In this document: positions 1 to 8,553 of the stretch, one piece after another
How positions within the stretch are numbered: the first letter of the stretch is position 1
Layout of the letters: every line of letters begins with the position of its first letter
Assembly (NCBI GenBank): GCA_038214535.1
Contig: JBBQRS010000010.1
Span: 1-64,000, forward strand
Source of the DNA: JBBQRS01 sp038214535
GTDB lineage: Bacteria; Chloroflexota; Anaerolineae; CG2-30-64-16
Length of the DNA: 64,000 nucleotides
Direction: 5' to 3'
Translations under genes and position numbers: made by a program
The notes under the pieces: generated by a model
The model's database searches: none
Told to the model about the DNA's origin: nothing
Seen by the model: only the letters and a program-made list of their open reading frames with translations

Positions 1-135
1 TCTCATTTTTATACCCCGTCTGTGTGTGCCCCCTTTTCTCTTGGGTTTTTTGTGGGGGATTTTTTTTTGGCCCCCACTCCGCGGCAATCCGTGCATCTAT
101 GTAATCCGTGTTGGCCCAGCCGCCACGCTCCAATT
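1..135. other. Homopolymer-rich intergenic tract
   Basis: No gene is seen here. The stretch lies downstream of the aldehyde oxidoreductase stop codon. GTGGGGG (52-58) can pair with CCCCCAC (71-77) around a loop that is mostly T on the plus strand, so on the minus strand the hairpin loop is A-rich and it is not a classic terminator. The heptamer ATCCGTG occurs twice within 87-111. Several G, C and T runs make base-calling here less certain than elsewhere. Confidence 0.4.
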
Positions 136-1866
136 TTAGTCCCAGATCGCGTCGAGCGCCGCGTCTTTCACGTCGAAGACCGCGCCGGTGGGGGGCAGCG
201 GTTCATTGGTGAAGAACGCGGGCAGCCGGTCATCCTCAGCGGTGAGGCCGGCGGCGTGGTTGAAGGCCAGTTCGAGGTCAATCACGCGCCGCCCAAGCTC
301 GTCTAGCCACTTCGGTTCGAGTTCGGTGTCATAGATGCTGTTGAGCATGTCGAGGATCACGTCGGGCCGCCCCCCGGACGCGCCCAGATTGAAGACGCAC
401 AGGCCGAGCGCATCATAGGCTGCGCGCTGAATTTGCACCGCGCGTGAGAGCGCGACCGCGCCTTCCGGGTCGAGGTGATCCACCTGCGCGAACGCCGTCA
501 GCCCCGCCGTGTGGTCCGCGCCCTGTGGCGAGGTGGCGTAGGTGACGCCTGTCCCCTTGATGGCACGCGGATCGTAGGCGCTCATCCCTTGCCCCTTGAC
601 GGCGGGCACGCGTGTGACGCCCAGCGCCTTGCCCACGGCAACGGCTCCTTGCCCGACAAGCAGGCCGAGGGGGTCGCCGTGTTCGATGCCGGCGACGATC
701 TCCGCGGCGCGCTCACCGTCGCCGAAGCGCGGCAGCGTGTCCTGTGGGTATTCCGTAGCGCGGTAGTCGGCCAGACCGGCCGCTTCCATCATCACGCCCA
801 GCGCCGCGCCGATCTCGATGGTGTCGAGACCGAGGTCGTTGCAGATTCGGTTGATGCGGGCAATGCCGTCCAGCGAATCCAGGCCGAGGTTCGACCCGCA
901 CAGCCCCAGCGTCTCGAACTCGAGCGGCGCGACGGAGAGATTGCCCTCTGCATCGGCGAAGATGTTGCTGCACTGGATCACACAGCCCGCCATGCACGCC
1001 TCGGTGGGTGTGCCAACTCCGCCGCGCTCCAGGATCATGTCGCGCAACGCCTCGCCGCCGATTTCCTCCGCGCCCTCGAACTGGCCCTCGCTGAAGTTGC
1101 GCGTGGGCAGGCCGCCCAGGTGTTGCGTGTGGTTGAGCGTGGAGGCCGTGCCGTATTGCCGTAGCGTTTGCACGCGCGCGCTGGGCGCGACCAGCTTGTG
1201 AAAGCCGACGATGGCCTTCCTGCCGGAAGCCGGGGGTTTGGCCGCATCGGGGATGCGCCGGATCAGGATGGCCTTCAACTCCTTGCTGCCCATCACCGCG
1301 CCCAGCCCGCCACGCGCGGCGATGCGGAACGGCTCGTCGTTGGCGTCCGTCATGACGATCCCGGCCGCGCCCAGTTGTCTTTCCCCGCCGGGGCCGATGG
1401 CGACCGTCACATAGTCTTCGCCGTAAGCTTCGCGCAACGCCTTCGTGGTCGCCTTGCCGCCCAGCCCCCAGTAGGGGCTGCCATCTTCCAGCCGCGTCCC
1501 ATCCTCGTCAATCACCAGGATCGCCGGGTCGCCCGCCTTGCGCGCACCCGTGACCACCAGCGCGCGCACGCCGAGCGCAGCCAGGCTATCGCCCGCCATG
1601 CCGCCCGCGTTCGCCTCCTTGATGCCGTGCGTCAGCGGGCTTTTGCCGCCCACCGACAACCTGCCGCCCGTGGACGTGCGCGTCCCCGCCAGTGGGCCGG
1701 TTGCGAAGACCAGGGCATTGTCCGGGCCCAACGGGTCTGTCGTCGGGTCAACGGTTTCTGTCACCAGTTGCGCGGTGAGCAAGCGCCCACCGGCAAGCGG
1801 GTCGGCCACTGGTCGCGTTGTGGTCCGATTATGCGTTAAATCAACTTCGAGAATACGATAGTTCAT
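136..1866 (-). CDS. Aldehyde:ferredoxin oxidoreductase (AOR family, tungsten/molybdenum pterin enzyme)
   Basis: The 576-residue protein has the family's N-terminal block (GPDNALVFATGPLAG at 47-61, then STGGRLSVGGKSPL), which in known AORs contributes to binding the bis-pterin tungsten or molybdenum cofactor. The iron-sulfur ligands are probably Cys291, Cys295, Cys299 and Cys490 (DALGLC). Cys291-295-299 gives C-x3-C-x3-C, whereas the classic enzyme has C-x2-C-x3-C. AORs interconvert aldehydes and carboxylic acids using ferredoxin in the cytoplasm. The start chosen is the ATG before NYRILEVDL, with AGGAAAA upstream. A longer frame to 1920 adds 18 residues and overlaps the upstream alcohol dehydrogenase. 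It is last in a three-gene run, 23 bases after the alcohol dehydrogenase. The substrate cannot be told. Confidence 0.88.
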   Translation of the reverse strand: MNYRILEVDLTHNRTTTRPVADPLAGGRLLTAQLVTETVDPTTDPLGPDNALVFATGPLAGTRTSTGGRLSVGGKSPLTHGIKEANAGGMAGDSLAALGVRALVVTGARKAGDPAILVIDEDGTRLEDGSPYWGLGGKATTKALREAYGEDYVTVAIGPGGERQLGAAGIVMTDANDEPFRIAARGGLGAVMGSKELKAILIRRIPDAAKPPASGRKAIVGFHKLVAPSARVQTLRQYGTASTLNHTQHLGGLPTRNFSEGQFEGAEEIGGEALRDMILERGGVGTPTEACMAGCVIQCSNIFADAEGNLSVAPLEFETLGLCGSNLGLDSLDGIARINRICNDLGLDTIEIGAALGVMMEAAGLADYRATEYPQDTLPRFGDGERAAEIVAGIEHGDPLGLLVGQGAVAVGKALGVTRVPAVKGQGMSAYDPRAIKGTGVTYATSPQGADHTAGLTAFAQVDHLDPEGAVALSRAVQIQRAAYDALGLCVFNLGASGGRPDVILDMLNSIYDTELEPKWLDELGRRVIDLELAFNHAAGLTAEDDRLPAFFTNEPLPPTGAVFDVKDAALDAIWD

Positions 1867-1889
1867 AAAGGGGTTTTCCTGTATTTGGA

Positions 1890-3032
1890 TCAAAGCGCCG
1901 CCTCGAGCACGGCGAGACATTCCGCCTCTCCGGCGGGGCGCACGTTATTGCCGATCATCGCCATGCGCGTGGCTTCGTCCGCGATTAGCGCCAGGTCATC
2001 GGGCCGGACGCCGATCTCGGTGAGCCGGGTGGGCAAGCCCAGGCTTGCAACAAGCGCGCGCGCCCAGGCGGCCATCGCCTCAGGTTGCGCGGTCTCCGGC
2101 AGGCCCAGGGCATCCCGGAGGCGCGGCCAGCGTTCCATAGGGATGGCCGGCGCGTTGAACGCCAGCGCCGCGGGCAATAATAGGGTATTCCCCAGGCCGT
2201 GATGCACCTCATGGTGCGCGGACAGCGGCCCGCACAGCGCGTGGCACAGCCCCAGCCCGGCCTGATCCATCGCCATGCCCGCCCAGAGGGCCGCGTGCGC
2301 CATGTCCCGGCGCGCGTGCAGATTCGAGCCGTCTGCTACCGCGGCGGGTAGCGCCTGCACGGCTAGCGTCAGCGCGCCCAACGCCAGCAGGTCCATGCTC
2401 GGGTTGGCGCGCCGGCCCAGGTAGGCTTCCAGCGCGTGGACGATCGCGTCCATGCCCGTCGCCGCGGTCAGAGGGGGCGGCAACGAGAGGGCCAGACCGG
2501 GGTCCACGAACGCCACGGCGGGGAAGAGCGATGGGTGTACGACGCCGCGCTTGAATCCGTCCGGCGCACCGATCACGGCGACGTGCGAAACCTCGCTGCC
2601 GGTGCCTGCGGTGGTGGGGATGGCGATCAGCAGCGCGCCGGCCGGCCCGTCTAGCGTCGCGGTGCGCGCTTGCAGGTCTTCCCACGTCACGCCGGGGAGG
2701 CCGATCAACACGCTGGCCGCCTTGCCCACGTCAATGGCCGAGCCGCCGCCGATCGCGACGATGACGGCGGCGGAGCACGCGCGTGCACGTGCTACTGCTG
2801 CGGCCACGGTTTCGACGCCGGGGTTGCCCGGCACGTCGTCGAACACTTCCACCGTCCGGCCATCCGCCGATAGGGCGGGTAGCAGACGTAGTAGGATGCC
2901 CGCGGATATCACGCCGCGGTCGGTGATAACCAGGACTGTCCCGGCTGCGATTGCGGCCAATTCCTGCGCGAGATCGGCAGCCGCGTCCTCGGAAAAAATG
3001 ATTTTTGTCGGGCAGAAAACGGTGTACGTCAT
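1890..3032 (-). CDS. Iron-containing alcohol dehydrogenase (group III)
   Basis: The 380-residue length is normal for the family. The nucleotide-binding loop GGGSAIDVGK is present near residue 99. The metal site is recognisable in TGMDAIVHALEAYLG (Asp and His ligands) and in GLCHALCGPLSAHHEVHHG further on. The family oxidises or reduces alcohol/aldehyde pairs with NAD(P), usually with Fe2+. Next to an aldehyde ferredoxin oxidoreductase, it could link alcohol, aldehyde and acid; this is inference from position. It follows the SDR gene by 19 bases and is probably co-transcribed with it. Confidence 0.88.
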   Translation of the reverse strand: MTYTVFCPTKIIFSEDAAADLAQELAAIAAGTVLVITDRGVISAGILLRLLPALSADGRTVEVFDDVPGNPGVETVAAAVARARACSAAVIVAIGGGSAIDVGKAASVLIGLPGVTWEDLQARTATLDGPAGALLIAIPTTAGTGSEVSHVAVIGAPDGFKRGVVHPSLFPAVAFVDPGLALSLPPPLTAATGMDAIVHALEAYLGRRANPSMDLLALGALTLAVQALPAAVADGSNLHARRDMAHAALWAGMAMDQAGLGLCHALCGPLSAHHEVHHGLGNTLLLPAALAFNAPAIPMERWPRLRDALGLPETAQPEAMAAWARALVASLGLPTRLTEIGVRPDDLALIADEATRMAMIGNNVRPAGEAECLAVLEAAL

Positions 3033-3051
3033 TGGGGAAATACTCTTGTCT

Positions 3052-3780
3052 TCATGTCAGCGCCATGCCGCCATCCACCTGCAAGATGCTGCCGGTGAAG
3101 TAGTCGCATTCGATGATGAGCTGCGCCAGCCGGGCGACGTCGCGCGGTTGGCCGATGCGTTTGAGCAGCGCCTTCTCGGTGAGCCACGCTTCGACTTCGG
3201 GGGGGCAGTTGTCGGGCAGGAGGATAGTTCCCGGTGCAATCGCGTTCACGCGCACGGTGGGAGCCAACTCGACCGCCAGCGATTTGGTCAGCGAAACCAG
3301 CCCGGCTTTGCTGGCCCCGTGTGGGGCATAGCCATCCCACGGTTGAAACGCCGATACGTCGGTGATGTTGATAATCACGCCGCTGCCCTGGCGCAGCATT
3401 GGCGCGGCCACCGCCTGCGCGAGGAAGAACGGCCCTTTGAGGTTGATATCCAGCGCGTTGTCCCATTGCGCCTCGGTGATCTCCAGGAAGGGCGCTTTGA
3501 GCCACACGGACGCGCTGTTGATCAGCACGTCAATGCGTCCGAACCGTTCTAGCGTCTCAGCCACAGCCCGGCGAATCTGCGCCGTATCGCGCGTGTCCAT
3601 CGGTTGCGCCAACGCCTCGACGCCGCACGCTGCGATGGCGGCCTGCGCTTCTTGCCACGGTTCACCCGGCAGGTGGGTGACGACCACGTTTGCGCCCTGC
3701 CGCGCCATATGTAATGCGAGTTGTCGCCCGACGCGGATTGCCCCGCCTGTGACCATCACTACGGCGCCATTAAGTTCCAT
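3052..3780 (-). CDS. Short-chain dehydrogenase, FolM/pteridine-reductase-like, with His at the catalytic Tyr position
   Basis: The 242-residue Rossmann protein has TGGAIRVG (11-18) for the cofactor and NSAS (88-91). In the active-site region, NITD (138-141) places Asp141 where classical SDRs have Ser. This is also seen in pteridine reductases PTR1 and FolM. The next motif reads HGASK (154-158), so His154 stands where the catalytic Tyr of YxxxK should be, while Lys158 is kept. A Tyr at 151 lies three residues earlier. The function may be reduction of a pterin or another carbonyl, but the missing Tyr makes activity uncertain. It is the first gene of the minus-strand run, with AAAGGAAA ahead of the ATG and a good promoter at 3827-3854. 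Confidence 0.75.
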   Translation of the reverse strand: MELNGAVVMVTGGAIRVGRQLALHMARQGANVVVTHLPGEPWQEAQAAIAACGVEALAQPMDTRDTAQIRRAVAETLERFGRIDVLINSASVWLKAPFLEITEAQWDNALDINLKGPFFLAQAVAAPMLRQGSGVIINITDVSAFQPWDGYAPHGASKAGLVSLTKSLAVELAPTVRVNAIAPGTILLPDNCPPEVEAWLTEKALLKRIGQPRDVARLAQLIIECDYFTGSILQVDGGMALT

Positions 3781-3826
3781 GCACGTTTCCTTTCGGTGTC
3801 CCGGCCTGAAAACCGGACGCTTGCCT

Positions 3827-3854
3827 ATTGTATGGCTTTATGCGGCGGCGTCAA
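3827..3854 (-). promoter_or_regulatory. Sigma70-type promoter for the SDR/ADH/AOR operon
   Basis: On the minus strand TTGACG (3849-3854) and TACAAT (3827-3832) are separated by 16 bases. The ATG at 3780 lies about 40 bases after the predicted transcript start. Confidence 0.6.
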
Positions 3855-3925
3855 GTCACTTCGCGTAGTAGAGGTTTCCAGGAAATGCTATATTGGCCTG
3901 CATTACCGATCTGAACACGTATGTA

Positions 3926-3940
3926 GTAGGACTTACGCAA
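3926..3940 (+). repeat. Left terminal inverted repeat of the IS
   Basis: GTAGGACTTACGCAA is an exact reverse complement of 5011-5025. Confidence 0.9.
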
Positions 3941-3953
3941 AACCAGTAATTGG

Positions 3954-3982
3954 TTGACAGTACGAGCGTTGGCGGGTAAGGT
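3954..3982 (+). promoter_or_regulatory. Possible transposase promoter
   Basis: TTGACA (3954-3959) is followed after 17 bases by TAAGGT (3977-3982). The -10 match is poor. The predicted transcript start would fall almost at the ATG (3990), leaving little or no leader, which would fit low transposase expression. Confidence 0.3.
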
Positions 3983-3989
3983 AGGCCGC

Positions 3990-5018
3990 ATGAGACCGAC
4001 AAGCCAACCCGTGACTCGTTTGGACTACTGCCAGTATTTGCTGGTCAGCCAAATCAACTACACGCTCACGAACTTTGCCGAACACACCGAGCAATTCAGT
4101 CACGATGCCGCCAATCGCTACCTGGCTGGAGACCAGGTACGACCGCATCTGATCTGGGAGAACGTCCAGAGCCAAGTCGTACAAACGCCAACCGGCTGCC
4201 TGGTGTTTGACGATACGGTGGTCGACAAGGATTTCTCCCAGCAGATCGAATTGGTGCGGCGCCAGTACAGTGGTAATGCCCATGGTATCATCAAAGGTGT
4301 AGGCATCGTCACTTGCGTGTATGTCAACCCTGAGCTAGAGCAGTTCTGGATCATCGACTACCGCATCTATGATCCCGACGGCGATGGCAAAACCAAGCTC
4401 GACCATGTGCATGACATGCTGCTGCACGCGGTCTACCACAAGCAGGTGTCGTTTCGTCGGGTGTTGATGGACACTTGGTACGCCACCAAGGACTTGATGC
4501 TGTACATTGAGCAGTTGCACAAGATCTACTACTGTCCGCTCAAGGACAACCGCCTGGTGGACGACTCAGGCGGCCAAACGCCCTATCGGCACGTCGACGC
4601 CTTGGCTTGGACACGGGCTGAACGGCAACAGGGCAAGCTAATCAAGATCAAAGGCTTTCCCAAGGAACACAAGGTGAAACTGTTCCGGGTCGTGCTGTCC
4701 CCACAGCGCACGGATTACGTCGTAACCAACGACTTGACTCAAGATGACACGCAGGCCGTCCAAGATGCGGATGCCTTGCGCTGGAAGATTGAGCAGTTTC
4801 ATCGCGAAACCAAGCAAGTCACGGGTCTGGAAAGCTGTCAGTGTCGCAAAGCCCGCATCGTCCGGAATCACATTGGCTGTGCGATCTTGGTCTGGGTCCG
4901 GCTCAAACAGGTCGCCCAAGAGACCGGCCGCACCATCTATCAGGTGAAACACGGCCTCTTATCCGACTATCTGCGGCAACAACTCAAATCGCCGACCATC
5001 AAGATGGTCCTTGCGTAA
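3990..5018 (+). CDS. IS701-family DDE transposase
   Basis: The 342-residue transposase has the expected acidic residues in FDDTVVDK, LMDTWYATKD and WKIEQFHRETKQ. This is the DDE catalytic triad region that cuts and joins the element's ends. The ATG start gives MRPTSQPVTRLDYCQYLL, the usual N-terminus in this group as I recall it. A TTG at 3954 would add 12 residues. The reading frame is intact, and the stop codon (5016-5018) lies inside the right terminal repeat, so the element has no spare sequence at that end. The element therefore looks potentially active. Confidence 0.9.
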   Translation: MRPTSQPVTRLDYCQYLLVSQINYTLTNFAEHTEQFSHDAANRYLAGDQVRPHLIWENVQSQVVQTPTGCLVFDDTVVDKDFSQQIELVRRQYSGNAHGIIKGVGIVTCVYVNPELEQFWIIDYRIYDPDGDGKTKLDHVHDMLLHAVYHKQVSFRRVLMDTWYATKDLMLYIEQLHKIYYCPLKDNRLVDDSGGQTPYRHVDALAWTRAERQQGKLIKIKGFPKEHKVKLFRVVLSPQRTDYVVTNDLTQDDTQAVQDADALRWKIEQFHRETKQVTGLESCQCRKARIVRNHIGCAILVWVRLKQVAQETGRTIYQVKHGLLSDYLRQQLKSPTIKMVLA

Positions 5019-5025
5019 GTCCTAC
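5011..5025 (-). repeat. Right terminal inverted repeat of the IS
   Basis: TTGCGTAAGTCCTAC is the exact reverse complement of 3926-3940. It contains the transposase stop codon. Confidence 0.9.
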
Positions 5026-5041
5026 ATGATAAGGAAATTCC

Positions 5042-6418
5042 ATGAGACAACCTATTGTCGCCCTGGTAGGGCGGCCCAACGTCGGAAAATCTACGCTTTT
5101 CAACCGGTTAGCGGGCGAGCGCATCGCGATTGTCGAAGATGTGCCGGGAACAACCCGTGACCGTTTGTATGCAAATGCGGAATGGACGAGCCGCCCGTTT
5201 GTCTTGATAGATACGGGTGGGTTAGATATTGCCGCGACCGAGAAGGCGCCACAGAAGTCCGCGCAACCGGAACTCCTGGGGGAATCTTCGCGCGATTATG
5301 TGCGTGAGATTCGTCAACAGGCTGAACTGGCAATCGAAGAGGCCGATGTGGTGATCTTCGTGGTGGATGCGAAGGATGGCGTGACGACCGCAGATCAGGA
5401 CGTCGCCGATATTTTGCGACGCTCTGACCGGCCGGTGGTGCTGGCGGCGAACAAGGCGGACAACGAAGAACGCAGGCAGATGGCGCTGGATTTCTACGAA
5501 CTGGGTCTGGGCGATCCGTACCCGATCTCTTCGTTGCATGGCACCGGCACGGGCGATCTTCTTGACGCGGTTGTGGCGCATCTCCCTGAGGTGGAGGAAG
5601 AGCCGGAAAGCGATGCTGTAAAGATTGCGATTGTGGGGCGGCCCAACGTGGGGAAGTCATCGTTGCTCAACGCGTTTCTGGGCGAGGATCGGTCCATCGT
5701 CAGTTCGATTCCGGGCACAACGCGCGACGCGATTGACACCAAACTCGAATGGGATGGCGAGGAAGTCGTCCTGATTGATACGGCAGGCATCCGCCGGCGG
5801 GGCAAGGTCGAGCCGGGGATCGAGAAATATAGCGTGTTGCGCGCGGTCAACGCGATTCAGCGCTCGGATGTTGTCCTGCTGGTGATTGATGCGTTGGACG
5901 GCGTGACAAGCCAGGATGAACACGTTGCGAATTTCATCCTTGAGGCGCAAAAGAGCGCGATCGTAGTGGTGAACAAGTGGGATGCCGTGCCTGACAAGAC
6001 GGGCGATACGATGACGGAATACACGCGACAGATTCGGGAGCGGCTCAATTTCATAGATTACGTTCCGATTGAGTTTGTCTCGGCGCTCAAAGGGCAGCGT
6101 GTGGATCGGCTTTTGCCGCTGGCGCTCGAAGTGGCGGCGGAAAGAGAATTTCGCATAGCGACATCCACACTTAATAAGCTACTGAGAGATGCGATGGCGG
6201 CATTTCCTGCGCCCAGCCGCAGAGGGAAGCCGCTGAATTTCTTATATGCCACACAGCCGGAAACCGCACCGCCCACATTCGTGATATTCGTCAATGACCC
6301 CGAGCTGATTCACTTCAGCTACGAACGGTTTCTCGAAAATCGCATCCGCGAGGTGCATCCGTTTAAAGGGACGCCGATTCGGCTTCAGTTCAGGCGACGG
6401 AAAAAGGAGGACCGGTGA
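5042..6418 (+). CDS. der: Ribosome-biogenesis GTPase Der (EngA)
   Basis: The 458-residue protein has two tandem GTPase domains, each with its own P-loop (GRPNVGKSTLFN near residue 11 and GRPNVGKSSLLN near 200), followed by a C-terminal KH-like domain. Der is essential for 50S ribosomal subunit assembly. The ATG lies 16 bases beyond the right end of the IS. The Shine-Dalgarno AAGGAA is outside the IS, so translation signals are kept, but the native promoter must be separated by the element or replaced by one in it. The stop overlaps the next gene's GTG by four bases, which begins a likely operon through hflX. Confidence 0.97.
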   Translation: MRQPIVALVGRPNVGKSTLFNRLAGERIAIVEDVPGTTRDRLYANAEWTSRPFVLIDTGGLDIAATEKAPQKSAQPELLGESSRDYVREIRQQAELAIEEADVVIFVVDAKDGVTTADQDVADILRRSDRPVVLAANKADNEERRQMALDFYELGLGDPYPISSLHGTGTGDLLDAVVAHLPEVEEEPESDAVKIAIVGRPNVGKSSLLNAFLGEDRSIVSSIPGTTRDAIDTKLEWDGEEVVLIDTAGIRRRGKVEPGIEKYSVLRAVNAIQRSDVVLLVIDALDGVTSQDEHVANFILEAQKSAIVVVNKWDAVPDKTGDTMTEYTRQIRERLNFIDYVPIEFVSALKGQRVDRLLPLALEVAAEREFRIATSTLNKLLRDAMAAFPAPSRRGKPLNFLYATQPETAPPTFVIFVNDPELIHFSYERFLENRIREVHPFKGTPIRLQFRRRKKEDR

Positions 6419-7338
6419 AAGCGTGGCTTCGTGAGCGGGGCCTCGAAACGGCGCTGATTGTCGGCTTTGTTGGGCTGGTGCTGATTATTGGGGCGGTCAT
6501 CTATGACTTTCTGCCGAAGCCGTTGTTCCCTGCGCGGGTGGTCGCAAATCAGTTTTCGGGGCAGGCGGCCTATGAGCATGTGCTGAAGCAGGTCGAGCTG
6601 GGCCCGCGCCCCACGGGTTCCGAGGCCGGCACAAAGACCGGAGACTACATCATCGCGTATCTACGCGAGATGGGTTGGACGGTCGAAGAGCAGCCATTTG
6701 TCTATCAGGGCGTCCCAGCCCGGAACATCATCGCCAAAGCGGGGCAAGGCACGGTGGCGGTTCTCGGCGCGCACTATGATACGCGCCGGCAGGCCGACAA
6801 GGACCCCGACCCGGCGAAGCAGACCGAACCGGTCATGGGCGCCAATGACGGTGCGAGTGGAGTTGCGGTGCTGCTTGAGTTGGCCCGCACGCTGGATAAG
6901 GACAAGCTCGACTATGAGGTCTGGCTGGCTTTCTTCGATGCGGAGGATAACGGCCGGCTGGATGGCTGGGATTACCTGGCGGGGTCGCGCTATATGGCGG
7001 AGAACCTGGCTGTTACGCCCGAAATGGTGGTGGTGGCCGATATGATCGGCGACGCGGACCAGCAGATTTACAAGGAGCGCAACTCAACGCCGGAGTTGAT
7101 TGATCGTGTGTGGGCTATCGCAGCCGATTTGGGGTATAGCCGATACTTCATCCCGCAGTATAAGTGGTCTATCCTCGACGATCACATGCCATTCCTGGAG
7201 GCTGGCATCCCGGCAGTAGACCTGATTGACTTTGATTATCCGCCCTGGCATACGACGCATGACACGGCGGACAAAGTCTCCGCCGAGGCGCTCGAGCGCG
7301 TGGGGCGCGTGCTCGAGGTGTTGGTCGAAGGCCAATGA
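6415..7338 (+). CDS. Membrane-anchored M28-family zinc peptidase / glutaminyl-cyclase-like protein
   Basis: Of 307 residues, about 13-33 form one N-terminal membrane segment, so the catalytic domain probably lies outside the membrane. The zinc-binding pattern is complete for M28: GAHYDT (His120), GANDGASG (Asp145), DAEDNG (Glu177), ADMIGD (Asp209) and WHTTHD (His282). The fold is shared by aminopeptidases and by glutaminyl-peptide cyclotransferases. The spacing and the WHTTHDT motif resemble the cyclase-like branch, so either activity is possible. The GTG start is supported by a strong AAGGAGG six bases upstream and by overlap with the der stop. Confidence 0.8.
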   Translation: MKAWLRERGLETALIVGFVGLVLIIGAVIYDFLPKPLFPARVVANQFSGQAAYEHVLKQVELGPRPTGSEAGTKTGDYIIAYLREMGWTVEEQPFVYQGVPARNIIAKAGQGTVAVLGAHYDTRRQADKDPDPAKQTEPVMGANDGASGVAVLLELARTLDKDKLDYEVWLAFFDAEDNGRLDGWDYLAGSRYMAENLAVTPEMVVVADMIGDADQQIYKERNSTPELIDRVWAIAADLGYSRYFIPQYKWSILDDHMPFLEAGIPAVDLIDFDYPPWHTTHDTADKVSAEALERVGRVLEVLVEGQ

Positions 7339-7381
7339 CGCCGTATTTCACATCCTACACCTGTTTCCGGAGTGTATTGAA

Positions 7382-8545
7382 TTGAGACCATCTCGCAGGT
7401 TAGATTCGCTGCCCGTATACGCGTTCGCGTCGTTGGGCGCAAAACTGCAAGCATTACAGGCCGGAGGATTGGACATTATCCGCCTGGATATCGGCAGCCC
7501 TGACGGCCCGCCGACGCCGCGGGTGATCGAAACGCTGGCGACCTCGGCGCGCAACCCGGGGAAGCATGGGTATCCGGGGTTCATGGGACTACCCGCGCTG
7601 CGCCAGGCCATGGGGGATTACTATCAGAGGCGATTCGGTGTAGAAGTGAGCATGGCCGACGAGGTTTTGCCGCTGATCGGCTCGAAGGAGGGCATTGCCA
7701 ACATGTCGTTGGCCTGGCTGGATCCCGGCGACTTGGCCCTCGTGCCCGATCCGGGTTACCCGACCTATCGGATGGGTGCGGCGTTGACGGGAGCCGATGT
7801 GTATTTCATGCCGCTACGCGAAGAAAACGACTTTCTGCCTGATCTCGCGGCGATCCCCCCCGAAGTCGCCAGCAAGGCGCGGATCTTGTGGCTGAACTAT
7901 CCGAACAACCCCACCGGCAGCGTTGCGCCCATGAGCTTTTTCGAGGCCGCGGTGGAATTCTGCCGCCGGCATGACATCTTGCTGTGCCATGATGTGCCCT
8001 ATGCCGACGTGTGCTTCGATGGCTACGTTGCGCCGAGCCTGCTGGCCGTGCCGGGCGCAAAAGACGTGGCCGTCGAGTTCAATTCGCTTTCTAAGTCGCA
8101 CAACATGGCGGGCTGGCGCATGGGCATGGCCGTTGGCAACAGGCAAGCCGTGGGCGCGCTGGCGCAGATCAAGACTAACATTGATAGCGGCATATTTCTG
8201 GCCCTGCAGGATGCCGCGATTACCGCCCTGACGGAAGACCCGGCGTGGATGGCGGCGCGGAACGCCGAGTACGCGTCGCGGCGCGATCTGTTTTACGACG
8301 TTTTCAACAACGATTGGGGCGTACACTGTCACAAGCCGCGCGCCAGTCTCTATCTGTGGCCACGTGTGCCGGAGGGATATACTTCGGCGCAATGCGCTGA
8401 GAAGGTACTGCTCGAAACCGGCGTGAGTCTGGCTCCGGGGACGACCTTCGGGCCGGGCGGTGAGGGTTACCTGCGGGTGTCGGTGGGGCAGACCACGGAT
8501 CGCGTGGTTGAAGCCGCACGGCGCTTGCGCGCCTTGAAGTTCTGA
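7382..8545 (+). CDS. Class I aminotransferase, LL-diaminopimelate aminotransferase-like
   Basis: The 387-residue fold-type I enzyme uses pyridoxal phosphate. Lys238 in SLSKSHNMAGWR is the expected Schiff-base lysine. NYPNNPTG (172-179) and the Asp204/Tyr207 pair bind the cofactor. LPLIGSKEGIAN (96-107) resembles DapL-type enzymes, which make LL-diaminopimelate for lysine and peptidoglycan, but an aspartate or other aminotransferase role cannot be excluded. The start is taken as TTG at 7382, nine bases after GGAG. The open frame upstream runs into the M28 gene and has no family similarity. It lies 43 bases after the peptidase gene. Confidence 0.8.
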   Translation: MRPSRRLDSLPVYAFASLGAKLQALQAGGLDIIRLDIGSPDGPPTPRVIETLATSARNPGKHGYPGFMGLPALRQAMGDYYQRRFGVEVSMADEVLPLIGSKEGIANMSLAWLDPGDLALVPDPGYPTYRMGAALTGADVYFMPLREENDFLPDLAAIPPEVASKARILWLNYPNNPTGSVAPMSFFEAAVEFCRRHDILLCHDVPYADVCFDGYVAPSLLAVPGAKDVAVEFNSLSKSHNMAGWRMGMAVGNRQAVGALAQIKTNIDSGIFLALQDAAITALTEDPAWMAARNAEYASRRDLFYDVFNNDWGVHCHKPRASLYLWPRVPEGYTSAQCAEKVLLETGVSLAPGTTFGPGGEGYLRVSVGQTTDRVVEAARRLRALKF

Positions 8546-8553
8546 ACGACCAG

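Larger units (their letters stand above)
3926..5025 (+). mobile_element. Complete IS701-like insertion sequence
   Basis: The 1,100-bp element is bounded by perfect 15-bp inverted repeats beginning GTAGGACTTACGCAA. It carries one intact transposase and lies between divergent genes (the SDR operon and der). No convincing target-site duplication is visible: the left flank ends ATGTA and the right flank begins ATGAT. The transposase and ends resemble, from memory, elements that are abundant in cyanobacteria, which suggests acquisition from another phylum. Confidence 0.85.

Noticed and set aside
3921..5030. Target-site duplication of the IS
   Set aside because: Flanks ATGTA and ATGAT share only three bases in register, which is not convincing.
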